The notes beneath the pieces were generated by a model, which ran no database searches, was not told where the DNA came from, and saw nothing but the letters and a program-made list of their open reading frames with translations. A stretch of 64,000 nucleotides of DNA from contig ARQR01000003.1 in assembly GCA_000384495.1 (NCBI GenBank), positions 4,984-68,983 of the forward strand, in the 5' to 3' direction. Both the position numbers and the translations under genes were made by a program. Origin of the DNA: an actinobacterium SCGC AAA015-D07. Its GTDB lineage: Bacteria; Actinomycetota; Acidimicrobiia; Actinomarinales; Actinomarinaceae. This document shows, piece after piece, positions 35,962 through 44,642 of the stretch (positions are counted from its first letter, which is position 1; each line of letters opens with the position of its first letter).

Positions 35962-37191
35962 ATGAAGAAAAAAAATATATCACCATGGTCAAATAATATG
36001 AATAAGAATGTTTATGTTCACGATAATTTTGATGAACACAATAAAACCATAAATATTGGAAACTTAAATTCATATGGGGACTGCATACTTCCTTTGGGTG
36101 ACTCACTTTTGCAAAATAAGAAAAATAAAAATGTTCATGAAACTGTATTTAACTATCAAGTAAATAATCATCACTATTTATACGGAACTCCTGGGAAAAG
36201 CAATGTGACTATAGGAGGTGCAATTGCATCAGATACACATGGAAAAGATAATGATTGGGGATGTAGTTTTTCTAAAAATGTAAAAGAGATCACTCTTGAA
36301 ATTGGTAATGATGAAGTTACAGCAAGTAGAGAAAAAAATTTTGAAATATTTGAAGCTACAATCGGCGGATATGGACTTACCGGAACATTAAAAAATATTA
36401 AATTGATAGATAATAACGTTCCGGTCAGTTCGGAATACTTAACCAAAATAAAAACAGGAAAAGGAATTGATAACTTACTTTTATCCTTTGACGCCATTCA
36501 ACAAGAATATTGGGTTGGTTGGATAGATTTATTAAGTAAAGACTTAAATTGGGTAACTAAAAAAAGTTATTTTGAAAATCCAAAATCAAATTTTTCAAAT
36601 TTAAAAACTGAAATTGAATTACCTTTCAGCGCCCCTTTTGTTGGCAGGAATCAATTTAATCTTCTTTCAATAATAAATAAAATTTATTTTAGGAAAAATA
36701 CTAATTCAAAAATTAAAACTAACTCATTATATGAAACTTTTTTTCCATTAAGTTTTCTAACTGATACAAGAAATATTTCTGCAAATAGAAAAATAATACA
36801 AGTTCAATTCTCAATACCTTTGAAAAACCAGGAAAAATTAGATTATCTGATACGATCTTTAGTCAATAAACAGCATCCGCTTCTATGTAGTATTAAAAAA
36901 TTTTCTCATAAAGAAAATTTAAATAATTTTTCCTTTTACCAAAAAGGTTGGACTGTTGCAGTTGACTTTGAATATAAAAATTTCAATAAAGATCGAGTAA
37001 AGGAATTTTATTCTGAGCTCGTAAAGTATGAAGGGAAAGTATATCTAGCAAAAGACTCAACTCTTGACGAGACTAATTTTAAAGAAATGTATCCAGAGTA
37101 TGATAAGTGGAAAGAAATTGTAAAAAGTATTGATCCATATAACTTATATCAATCGGAACTCTCAAAAAGATTGGGTATCAAAAATTGGTAA
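35962..37191 (+). CDS. DprE1-like FAD oxidoreductase (decaprenylphosphoryl-ribose 2-oxidase)
   Basis: 409 residues; mycobacterial DprE1 has about 461. TPGKSNVTIGGAIASDTHGK (76-95) contains the FAD-site Gly and the His and Lys (93 and 95) equivalent to DprE1 His132 and Lys134; IGGYGLTG continues the FAD domain. The C-terminal YLAKDS (Lys364) and KSIDPYNLYQSELSKRL match the DprE1 end. Between SYGD and VTIGG it is about 17 residues shorter than the mycobacterial enzyme, and the position of the benzothiazinone-target Cys387 (WNICVDF) reads WTVAVDF, so it is Ala. It would oxidise polyprenylphosphoryl-ribose at C2. It begins 3 nt after the UbiA-like gene and overlaps the next gene. Confidence 0.85.
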   Translation: MKKKNISPWSNNMNKNVYVHDNFDEHNKTINIGNLNSYGDCILPLGDSLLQNKKNKNVHETVFNYQVNNHHYLYGTPGKSNVTIGGAIASDTHGKDNDWGCSFSKNVKEITLEIGNDEVTASREKNFEIFEATIGGYGLTGTLKNIKLIDNNVPVSSEYLTKIKTGKGIDNLLLSFDAIQQEYWVGWIDLLSKDLNWVTKKSYFENPKSNFSNLKTEIELPFSAPFVGRNQFNLLSIINKIYFRKNTNSKIKTNSLYETFFPLSFLTDTRNISANRKIIQVQFSIPLKNQEKLDYLIRSLVNKQHPLLCSIKKFSHKENLNNFSFYQKGWTVAVDFEYKNFNKDRVKEFYSELVKYEGKVYLAKDSTLDETNFKEMYPEYDKWKEIVKSIDPYNLYQSELSKRLGIKNW

Positions 37192-37868
37192 ATAATTTCA
37201 TTCTTGTTGGAGCAAGTTCAGAATTTGCAAATTCGTATATAAAGAAATGCAAAGAACACAAATACAATGTATATTGCATTTCAAGATCATTTATTTCAGA
37301 AGTTTCAAAAAGTAATCAATTAGTTGTTACTGATTATTTGAAAGAGAGTGACAAAATTATAAAATTTATTGATCAGGTGGATAATTCTTACGTTATTTTT
37401 TTCAATGGTTATTTGGCTGAAAACAGAAAAAAACAATATCCGAATTTTGAAGAAATTAAGAAAACAATTTTTATAAATTACAGTATTCCTTTGACCATAA
37501 CTAAACATTTATCAAAATCTAAGAAAATAAATAAGTTCATTTATATTTCTTCTATGGCGGCAGTAAAATTTCGATACAAAAACTATTATTATGGCTTTTC
37601 AAAAAAAATATTAGAAGAATCAGTTAAAGCAATACACGGCATTAAATTTTTGATAATTAGATATGGACAAATCCACACGCAAATGTCATATGGACATACA
37701 GCACCACCTTTTTCTTTTGAGTCAAAAAAGGCCTCTGAAATCTTATTGAAATCAATCGAAAAAGAAGGAATTATTTACCCAAATTACAAACTATTATTAA
37801 TGGCTCTTTTAATACAATTTTTTCCAATAAAATTTATCGATTTAATTGAACAAAGGATGAGTAGTTGA
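37185..37868 (+). CDS. DprE2-like short-chain dehydrogenase (keto-sugar reductase)
   Basis: 227 residues, shorter than mycobacterial DprE2 (254). The NAD site is degenerate but recognisable in FILVGASSEFAN. Catalytic residues are in YISSMAA (Ser) and YYYGFSKK (YxxxK), and RYGQIHTQMS lines up with the RPGQVRTRMS of DprE2. It would reduce the 2-keto intermediate produced by the upstream DprE1-like enzyme, giving polyprenyl-phosphoryl arabinose. TTG at 37185 is used, overlapping the DprE1-like stop by 7 nt. It ends in an overlap with the following membrane-protein gene, which is therefore probably co-translated. Confidence 0.85.
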   Translation: MVNNFILVGASSEFANSYIKKCKEHKYNVYCISRSFISEVSKSNQLVVTDYLKESDKIIKFIDQVDNSYVIFFNGYLAENRKKQYPNFEEIKKTIFINYSIPLTITKHLSKSKKINKFIYISSMAAVKFRYKNYYYGFSKKILEESVKAIHGIKFLIIRYGQIHTQMSYGHTAPPFSFESKKASEILLKSIEKEGIIYPNYKLLLMALLIQFFPIKFIDLIEQRMSS

Positions 37869-38947
37869 ATTTTAAAATGCTTAAAAATTTTTCAGGTAAT
37901 TTTTACTTTGATTTTTTGTTGTTAATTTTTTTAACACATGTTTATTACAAGTTATCTTTTGTGAATTCACTATATGAAGATTTTTTGTTACTAGATCAAA
38001 TAAGAAATCAAAATGTCACATCAACCTTTTTCTTTGTTGAATCCCCTGTATTTACTCTTCTTGGTCTTCTACTGGGGGTTGAAAATTTTGACGTATACAA
38101 ACTTCTTGTTTATTTTGTCACTTTGTTTAGTTTTGCTTTAATTGTGTACAACTCAAGGTTTCTTAAAAATTATTCAACTTTGTATCTATTTGGAGGATGG
38201 GTTATCACCTGCTCTTGGTTTATGGGTTATGTTGATGTACTTTCTGTACTTTTTTGTACGCTAATTTGTAAAACTCTTTTCTCTTCAAACCCAAGTTATT
38301 TTAAAACATTTATTTGGATGCTAATGATGACGATTAACCATAATGCTGTTTCATTTGGGATATTCATCATAATTTTTATACTTATAAATAACGAATTTAA
38401 AATAAAGTTCTTTCTTGTATCCTTCATCTCTCAGTTAGCTGGGAACGTATTAATACAAATCTACTTAAGTAATATAGGATTTGGAGGAAGAGGACGCTTT
38501 AGATTTATTTTTAATGACAATGTAATTGAAAATTCTATAAATTTTGTAAGCAATAACATTTTTTTGGTTTTATGGTCAGGATTTCTAGGAATCAGCGTTC
38601 TTATATTAATAATATTTAATGTTATTAACTGGGAAAGTGTTCGTTATATTTTAAGTGCATTGATTGTTGCACTATTGATCACATCACTTGGGCTTGATAC
38701 AAGTAGAGTTTTTAGTTTACTTGTATGTCCTATAATTATTTTTACACTTTTAGAAATTAAAAATAACACAAAAGTAAATTTTCAGATTAGCTACTTATAT
38801 ACATTTGTAGTGATTTCCCATTTTCTTCTAGGTACTTACCACCTTTTTGGAAAAAATTATAAAACAACACCTATGACGAATATTGAGTCCTTTTATGATT
38901 TTGTTCCACGTATAGTAAATTCATTAATGAGTAACATTTGGAGTTGA
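37865..38947 (+). CDS. Polytopic membrane protein after the DPA genes
   Basis: 360 residues, about nine hydrophobic helices; family not recognised. The first loop has LYEDFLLLDQIRNQNVTSTFFFVESPVFTLLG (36-67), with acidic residues near the position expected in GT-C enzymes. GGWVITCSWFMGYVDVLSVLF is a further conserved-looking block. It overlaps the DprE2-like gene (ATGA-type coupling) and is thus a candidate user or exporter of the arabinosyl lipid, though this is inference from position only. The 3' end overlaps the convergent gene by 24 nt. Confidence 0.6.
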   Translation: MNFKMLKNFSGNFYFDFLLLIFLTHVYYKLSFVNSLYEDFLLLDQIRNQNVTSTFFFVESPVFTLLGLLLGVENFDVYKLLVYFVTLFSFALIVYNSRFLKNYSTLYLFGGWVITCSWFMGYVDVLSVLFCTLICKTLFSSNPSYFKTFIWMLMMTINHNAVSFGIFIIIFILINNEFKIKFFLVSFISQLAGNVLIQIYLSNIGFGGRGRFRFIFNDNVIENSINFVSNNIFLVLWSGFLGISVLILIIFNVINWESVRYILSALIVALLITSLGLDTSRVFSLLVCPIIIFTLLEIKNNTKVNFQISYLYTFVVISHFLLGTYHLFGKNYKTTPMTNIESFYDFVPRIVNSLMSNIWS

Positions 38948-40243
38948 TTCTGAATAGTTGTTAGGTTCTAGATTATTTTTAAAAAATTCTAAATATATAA
39001 ATAGCAAATAAAAAATAATTGAAATAAAGATAAATGGATTTAGATTTTGAAACATGAGACTGTAGGGTTCTAAGTAATAAACTGAAAATTCATAGGATAT
39101 TAAAAATAGAATCAAAAAAACGTTTTTATTAACTAAGTTCTTAGCAATAAAAATGATTGAAAGAAAAATAAAATAACCAATACTGTAATTAACAAATCTA
39201 AAGCTTTCGTAATAACCTTGAAAACTCCAAAATAAAAATATAAATAAATTTATAAGTAAATTATTTTGTATTAAACGTGTCATTCTAATTTTATGTTTAT
39301 TTAAGATCATTACTAAGAATAAAAATGTGAGAATTATAAATGAAAAGTAACTTATATATTGTAGAGTCGTTTCACTATTGCAAATGTAAAAAGTAGAAAA
39401 GGTTTGACAATCTTTCAAGGGTGGTTGATTTAAAAAAGCTCTAATTATCCAATAAAACTGACCATATATTTCACGGTGCCAATCATAAATATCGTAATTA
39501 CTAATTCCAACAATTATGTTATAAAAAATTTGAAAAAATATTAAAAAAATAAAATTTTTAATAAGTGAATTAGCTTTTATTTCTTTTCTTAAAAACAAAA
39601 TTAACAAAACAATCAAACCATAAATTATTGCTGAGGAATGAGCAAGCGACAATAAACCAATAGTCATAAATATACGACTTTTTACAAACTTTTTGTTTGA
39701 TAAAACAAATAAAGAAATTAATAGAAGTAAAAGTGTTAAATTCCCTACTGATGGAAAAAACATATTCCATCGAACACTTGGAATTGCAATAATAGAGAAT
39801 ATTAAAAGATAGTTTTTGTAATTTTTTAAATCAAGATTCAATAATCGAATAGATATCTTTATTATTGAAAATAAAATTATAAATTGTAAAGCAAATATTG
39901 AGATCCTAAATATTTGATAATCTGAAAAAGTAAAAAAATTTATTTCGCTTAATATCAATCTCATTACTGCTATTAATAACATGTACAGTGGTCTCTGTTG
40001 ATATGGATTTTCTCTGTCAAAAAAATGTTCTGCAGAGATTAAATTAGTAAATTCTCGATAAGGACCCTCATCACAATGAATTGGCAATTTGATATTTTTA
40101 AAATCTTTTATTTGAAAATTTTCTAAGATTTGTACACACCAAAAATAATTTTCTTCGTTATCTATAAAATAAAATTCTAAGAAATATAAAAATGTTATTG
40201 AAAATCCAATAAAAATAAGTAATTTAATGTTTAAAAGTTTCAA
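38924..40243 (-). CDS. Polytopic membrane protein, possible GT-C transferase
   Basis: 439 residues, about 11 helices. The first loop contains EFTNLISAEHFFDRENPYQQRPLYMLLIAVM (about 66-96), where the ENPYQQRPLY block is the kind of loop-1 motif found in GT-C-like island proteins. The TTG start at 40243 is supported by AAAGGG 6 nt upstream. Most of the rest is hydrophobic with a short basic tail. It lies leftward and alone between the DPA set and the VTC/CotH operon. Function not assigned. Confidence 0.62.
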   Translation of the reverse strand: MKLLNIKLLIFIGFSITFLYFLEFYFIDNEENYFWCVQILENFQIKDFKNIKLPIHCDEGPYREFTNLISAEHFFDRENPYQQRPLYMLLIAVMRLILSEINFFTFSDYQIFRISIFALQFIILFSIIKISIRLLNLDLKNYKNYLLIFSIIAIPSVRWNMFFPSVGNLTLLLLLISLFVLSNKKFVKSRIFMTIGLLSLAHSSAIIYGLIVLLILFLRKEIKANSLIKNFIFLIFFQIFYNIIVGISNYDIYDWHREIYGQFYWIIRAFLNQPPLKDCQTFSTFYICNSETTLQYISYFSFIILTFLFLVMILNKHKIRMTRLIQNNLLINLFIFLFWSFQGYYESFRFVNYSIGYFIFLSIIFIAKNLVNKNVFLILFLISYEFSVYYLEPYSLMFQNLNPFIFISIIFYLLFIYLEFFKNNLEPNNYSESTPNVTH

Positions 40244-40306
40244 TAGAACCCTTTGTTAGGTTAAATAATATTACCAAAATTAATTCATGTTTTTAAAATT
40301 TTATTA

Positions 40307-40894
40307 CTAAAAATTCACATCATACAAAGATTCAATAGCGTTTTCATATTTTGAATTTTTGGTAGGTGTTGAAAAAAATGATTTTTCAACATTTAAATTA
40401 TTTCCTAAAATTTTTATTTCAACAATATTTTCTGTTTCTTCATAATATTTATTAAAAAGAGTGAATCCTTTTGCAGATTCATATGTAATTTCTGAGTCAA
40501 TTGTTAATCTAGTATCATAAAATTTGAAATACTCACGTTGATAAGTCACAAAACAAGTTGGAAAAATGATTCTATCATCTAAATAGTCATATTTGATATC
40601 AGTAAAATTTTTATATATTGTTTTTCTTACTATCTTTGATTTTTCTTTATCAGAAATTTTAATTTCTTTAAAAATATTTGATGAGTCATCATATTGTCTA
40701 TATCTTACTTTTTTCTTACTTATATCATTAAAAATTGAACTTTTATATAAATATAAATTTCCTGTATCCATATACAGACTTTTTATTTTTCTTTTTTTAT
40801 ATAATTGTTTTAAATTTGATTTATAAAAGTTAATAAACTCTGTCAATTCTGAGTTCATTAGAACAAATTTAAATTCTTTTCTAAATTCACTCAT
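40307..40894 (-). CDS. VTC domain protein (triphosphate-tunnel fold)
   Basis: 195 residues, forming a compact VTC domain as in the polyphosphate polymerase Vtc4 and its bacterial relatives. RKEFKF at the N-terminus, SLYMDT, KVRYRQY, KEIKISDKEKSKIVRK, VTYQREYFKF, RLTIDSEI, NIVEIKI and NSKYENAI give the alternating basic and acidic strands of the tunnel. In bacteria this domain is often encoded beside CotH and DUF4956 proteins, exactly as here. Whether it makes polyphosphate or phosphorylates another substrate is not known. It overlaps the cotH stop by 8 nt and is the last gene of a leftward operon. Confidence 0.85.
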   Translation of the reverse strand: MSEFRKEFKFVLMNSELTEFINFYKSNLKQLYKKRKIKSLYMDTGNLYLYKSSIFNDISKKKVRYRQYDDSSNIFKEIKISDKEKSKIVRKTIYKNFTDIKYDYLDDRIIFPTCFVTYQREYFKFYDTRLTIDSEITYESAKGFTLFNKYYEETENIVEIKILGNNLNVEKSFFSTPTKNSKYENAIESLYDVNF

Positions 40895-43082
40895 TTATAA
40901 CCAACTTTGAACCTTTTTGTACGTAATTGTTTAGCGTTCCATTACAGTTGAATTCTAAAATTGTTGATGAGCTTGAACTAAATTCTTGTTTTTTTCGGTA
41001 AGAAGCAAAGCAAGTTTCTATGTTGTTCCCATTAAATCGCTCTAAATGTAAGCTTGAAGAGTCTTTTACAGCAATTCCAAATTTAGCTTGATTGATATTA
41101 ATGAATTTACTGCTTACACTTGAACTCTCTCCAATTGAAAGACCTTTGTCACCACAATTTACAGCTGTAAAATTATCAACTAAATATACACCACCTGACA
41201 AATCTAAACAATCATTCAGAGAGTTGATTATTTCTAAATTATTTATAACGATATCCGAGAAATCAATGTCTAAACCATCACTAATAGAATCAGTTATTTT
41301 TATTTGCTCAATTTGCCCCAAAGACGAAATGATATTAACGGAGTCTTCACATGATAAATTAGTGGTAGATATTGACACTTTATAAAACTCAATATCATAA
41401 AAAGAAAGACACCCTGTAAGTTCATTATTTGAAATTTCTTTTCCTACTTTTGTTCCTTGAACATCAATTTTCCAATTTTCTAATTTACCAGGGCCAACAA
41501 AGAGAATATTGTCATTTGGATTTTCTATTAGAATATTTATATTTTGAGTTTCCTTATTTAATTGAATAATAGGATTACCAATCGCATAAAGCTGGATATT
41601 TCCTAAAGACAAAATAAGTTTTTTGGTATCGAGTAGGTTAAAGCCACTATTTCCTAAATAGATATTATTACCCTCTAAATCAAAAATTTCATTATTTAAA
41701 GCATCTGAATTTTTTGCTTCACAACTTGAGATACCGTCACTGCAGATTTCAATTTTTTTATCGTCAATATTGTATTGATAAAAATTGAAATCTGGAAAAC
41801 CATTTAATGTTGTAGTTATCTCTTGAGTGTTATCAGTAAAGTATGAATATTCAATGATATTATTTAGGTATTTGTAAAACTTATCTAAATTAGTATTAAT
41901 CTTGTCTTCACTTATAAAGGCTCCCTTGCTTTCAATAGATAAAACTAAATTTTCAGATTTAATTTTTGGAAGATTTAATAAATATTCTGCTCCAATTTTT
42001 AAATCATCTAGATTATTTGTGATTACATCCTCAGACGGGTATTTTTCAAATTCTCTTATTAAAATCTGGCTTGATCCGTCATAGTAAATTGGTATGAATT
42101 TATTATTAAGGAAATTATAGTAAAATTTTCTATTATGCTGTATAGTTCCGTGCCTTGCATCTAAAGCTATAAGAGCAGCATCGTAAGAGATAGTTTCTAG
42201 GTTATTTGCGCCCAAAGCATGATAATTTATATCTGCATAACTCTTTGTTGTAAATAAAGATTTGTTATAAAGTGTAAAGCTGTCACTTACTATTTTTTGA
42301 TATGCTTCATTTTTAGTAAGCCAATTATAATTTAATAACTTAGCAAACAACATTGGCCGTTTAATGTTTTCTAAATTATTATTTTCCCAATAATATTTTT
42401 CATTAGCTTCTAAAATTGGTCCTTCTCTAAATTTATTAAACTCCAATAATTCTTTGACCGCTTTTTCTTGAAATATATAAATTTTCTCACCAAAATTATT
42501 TACATTAACATTGACATAACTAGTTCTTGGAACCGTGTAGTTCAATTCCTCTAGGACAGAAGTAACAAAAATTTCATTATCACCATATCTTGTTTCTGGT
42601 AAAAATAGTTTAAATTTAACTATTCCTAATATATTTCCATTTAACAACTTTATATCTAGGGAAGCATTTAAATTTTCAATTTCGATATGATCTTTAAAGT
42701 CTCCGTTTATTCTAACTTCTGCATCATATGTACATTCTTTATTAAGAATATTAATTTTTACTTTACCTAAAAAATAATTTTTAAATTCTCTTTTCATTAT
42801 TATTTCTTCAGAAAAATATGCAGAGATTAAATTTCTGTACCATCCATTACTATCATTTATCTCAATTGCAATATTTTTAATATCATTAAAACTTAAATCT
42901 CGTTCAAAAAACTTTCCATTACATAATGGATTTATCTCATCTTCAATATTTTCATTTGAACTAAATCTGTCTGAGTTCATAGATACTGTGTTTAATTCAT
43001 TAGCGTTAATTAAAAGAACACCAATAAAACTATATGCAATAATTAGATCTCTAAGTTTTTTATATTTCAATATTTGAATCAA
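40887..43082 (-). CDS. CotH-like kinase with C-terminal beta-helix, secreted or anchored
   Basis: 731 residues. An N-terminal hydrophobic helix (about 12-28) suggests export. The CotH protein-kinase-like region spans about 100-390, with IFQEKAVKELLEF and ALDARHGTIQHNRKFYYN (306-323) and YYDGSS (333-338) as likely catalytic blocks; the Asp and His of the ARHG and YDGS segments fit CotH. The C-terminal part, about 590-710, holds repeated short beta-strands (LDIDFSDIVINNLEII, CLDLSGGVYLVDNFTAVNC) of a right-handed beta-helix. The start is TTG at 43082, overlapping DUF4956 by 23 nt. Its target is unknown; the beta-helix suggests binding of a surface polysaccharide or protein. Confidence 0.8.
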   Translation of the reverse strand: MIQILKYKKLRDLIIAYSFIGVLLINANELNTVSMNSDRFSSNENIEDEINPLCNGKFFERDLSFNDIKNIAIEINDSNGWYRNLISAYFSEEIIMKREFKNYFLGKVKINILNKECTYDAEVRINGDFKDHIEIENLNASLDIKLLNGNILGIVKFKLFLPETRYGDNEIFVTSVLEELNYTVPRTSYVNVNVNNFGEKIYIFQEKAVKELLEFNKFREGPILEANEKYYWENNNLENIKRPMLFAKLLNYNWLTKNEAYQKIVSDSFTLYNKSLFTTKSYADINYHALGANNLETISYDAALIALDARHGTIQHNRKFYYNFLNNKFIPIYYDGSSQILIREFEKYPSEDVITNNLDDLKIGAEYLLNLPKIKSENLVLSIESKGAFISEDKINTNLDKFYKYLNNIIEYSYFTDNTQEITTTLNGFPDFNFYQYNIDDKKIEICSDGISSCEAKNSDALNNEIFDLEGNNIYLGNSGFNLLDTKKLILSLGNIQLYAIGNPIIQLNKETQNINILIENPNDNILFVGPGKLENWKIDVQGTKVGKEISNNELTGCLSFYDIEFYKVSISTTNLSCEDSVNIISSLGQIEQIKITDSISDGLDIDFSDIVINNLEIINSLNDCLDLSGGVYLVDNFTAVNCGDKGLSIGESSSVSSKFININQAKFGIAVKDSSSLHLERFNGNNIETCFASYRKKQEFSSSSSTILEFNCNGTLNNYVQKGSKLVINE

Positions 43083-43731
43083 TACTGTAAGAAATTAGGT
43101 CTTTTTCGTTAATTAAAGATATAAGATCCTTAAAATCATCAGTCTTTTTACTCTTAATTTTGTAAAGATACTCATTATTGTTATATGAAGAATGAATTAT
43201 TTCGCTTTTATTTATCAAGCTTGATATATCTTTTCGAGTTCCTATATTCAGATATGAAAACCTATTAGTATTATCAAAAAAACTACCAAGCTTATTTTTC
43301 TTTGATAGAAAAAAATAAGTTTCAGATAAGATAAGAAACAAACAAGAAATAAAAACAAAATTTACAGCCTTATTTAAATCTACATTAGCGACAATTCCAA
43401 TTGTTATTAGCAGAAAATATATAGATAATTCAAAAGGATTTTTTATAGGGGTTCTAAATCTTACAATCGATAACGCACCAACCATTCCTAAAGATAAGGC
43501 AATATTTGTTGATATTATTGATGTTATTACGTATCCTGTCACAGGAAGAAGAACAAAGTTTAAAAACTGAGTATAAGTTTTCACCCAATTAAAAGAGTTA
43601 ACTCTTGATAAAACAACATTAAGAACAATACCTAATATTGCTACAAGAACAATGTCAGATATGAACTTTGTATCTAATATAAAATCAAAACCAAAAAACC
43701 TGTAAAAAATCTTAACTCCTATAAAAATCAA
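43060..43731 (-). CDS. DUF4956 membrane protein
   Basis: 223 residues with four or five helices and a cytoplasmic-looking C-terminal part of 70 residues. SLGMVGALSIVRFRTPIKNPFELSIYFLLI (about 78-107) is the family signature. DUF4956 proteins are regularly found next to VTC and CotH genes; a transport or channel role is suspected but not proven. The TTG start overlaps the stop of the upstream metallophosphoesterase gene (TTGA), and its own 3' end overlaps cotH by 23 nt, so all four products are probably made in fixed ratio. Confidence 0.87.
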   Translation of the reverse strand: MIFIGVKIFYRFFGFDFILDTKFISDIVLVAILGIVLNVVLSRVNSFNWVKTYTQFLNFVLLPVTGYVITSIISTNIALSLGMVGALSIVRFRTPIKNPFELSIYFLLITIGIVANVDLNKAVNFVFISCLFLILSETYFFLSKKNKLGSFFDNTNRFSYLNIGTRKDISSLINKSEIIHSSYNNNEYLYKIKSKKTDDFKDLISLINEKDLISYSIDSNIEI

Positions 43732-44567
43732 TCATTAAGCTTGATACTTTCTAAGAAAAATCCATTATCAGCATCAACTATATTTATAATAGTATCCTTT
43801 GCTGTATTATTTAGACCCTCTGCGATTAAAATAGTATTTTCAAAGCTATCGTTACAATATGCTCTGTCACCCCAAGCTCCATAATCACCAGATATAACAA
43901 TTAGTGTCTTTTCTTTATAGTTCAACCAACTTAATGAATTTTTACCCATTTCACCATCTAACAGGTCATAACCATTAGGAACTATTTCTTGGTTTACGTC
44001 TTCAAACCAAAAAATCTGATGAGAAAGCAGGATAATTGTTTCCTTTGTTGATTTCTTGATAATATTATTAATCTCAAGTTTTTGATCATTGTTAGGCAAC
44101 CAGTCATTATTTGAAAAATTTGCCGCGATTAATTCAAAATTATTAAATGTTTTATGGTAAGTTTTATCTCCAAATATATCGTAATAATTATTGTTATTTA
44201 TGACTTCATGATTTCCAGGTGATATAAAATAATCCTGAAAATTGTTTTCAATATAATTTTTTGCATCTAACAAATATTCTTTCGTATTAAATCTTACAAA
44301 ATCGCCTGTTAAGCCTATATAATTTGAAACTTTGTTATTTTCTTCCAAATATTTAATAAAGTTTGGAGAAAACATTGTATTTTCATCTTCATGATTTCCA
44401 TACCCATGACCAACAACCAAAATTTCTGAAGATGCCACGCTATTATTATTTGATGTTGAAAATTTATTGATACATTTATCAAAATTTTCTTCATAGCTAT
44501 TGAATATTGAGCAAGAAGACATAAAAATAATCAAAAAAAACAATTTAAATATTTTCAAACTTTTCAC
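43728..44567 (-). CDS. Metallophosphoesterase lipoprotein
   Basis: 279 residues. A signal peptide ends in FMSSC (Cys19), so the protein is an exported lipoprotein. GHGYGNHEDE (about 53-62) takes the place of the usual D-x-H block, followed by GLTGDFV, SPGNHEV, ILLSHQIFWFED and VISGDYGAWGD, giving the order of calcineurin-like phosphoesterase motifs. The first motif is atypical, as the leading Asp seems to be replaced by Gly. GTG at 44567 starts the first gene of the four-gene operon with DUF4956, CotH and VTC; an external phosphatase paired with a phosphate-transferring system would be logical. Confidence 0.8.
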   Translation of the reverse strand: MKSLKIFKLFFLIIFMSSCSIFNSYEENFDKCINKFSTSNNNSVASSEILVVGHGYGNHEDENTMFSPNFIKYLEENNKVSNYIGLTGDFVRFNTKEYLLDAKNYIENNFQDYFISPGNHEVINNNNYYDIFGDKTYHKTFNNFELIAANFSNNDWLPNNDQKLEINNIIKKSTKETIILLSHQIFWFEDVNQEIVPNGYDLLDGEMGKNSLSWLNYKEKTLIVISGDYGAWGDRAYCNDSFENTILIAEGLNNTAKDTIINIVDADNGFFLESIKLND

Positions 44568-44642
44568 CTAATTTACTTAAACAAATACTAGCAAATTACA
44601 TTCCCTTGTTAGAATCAAAAAGAATCTAAATATTATGTATAA

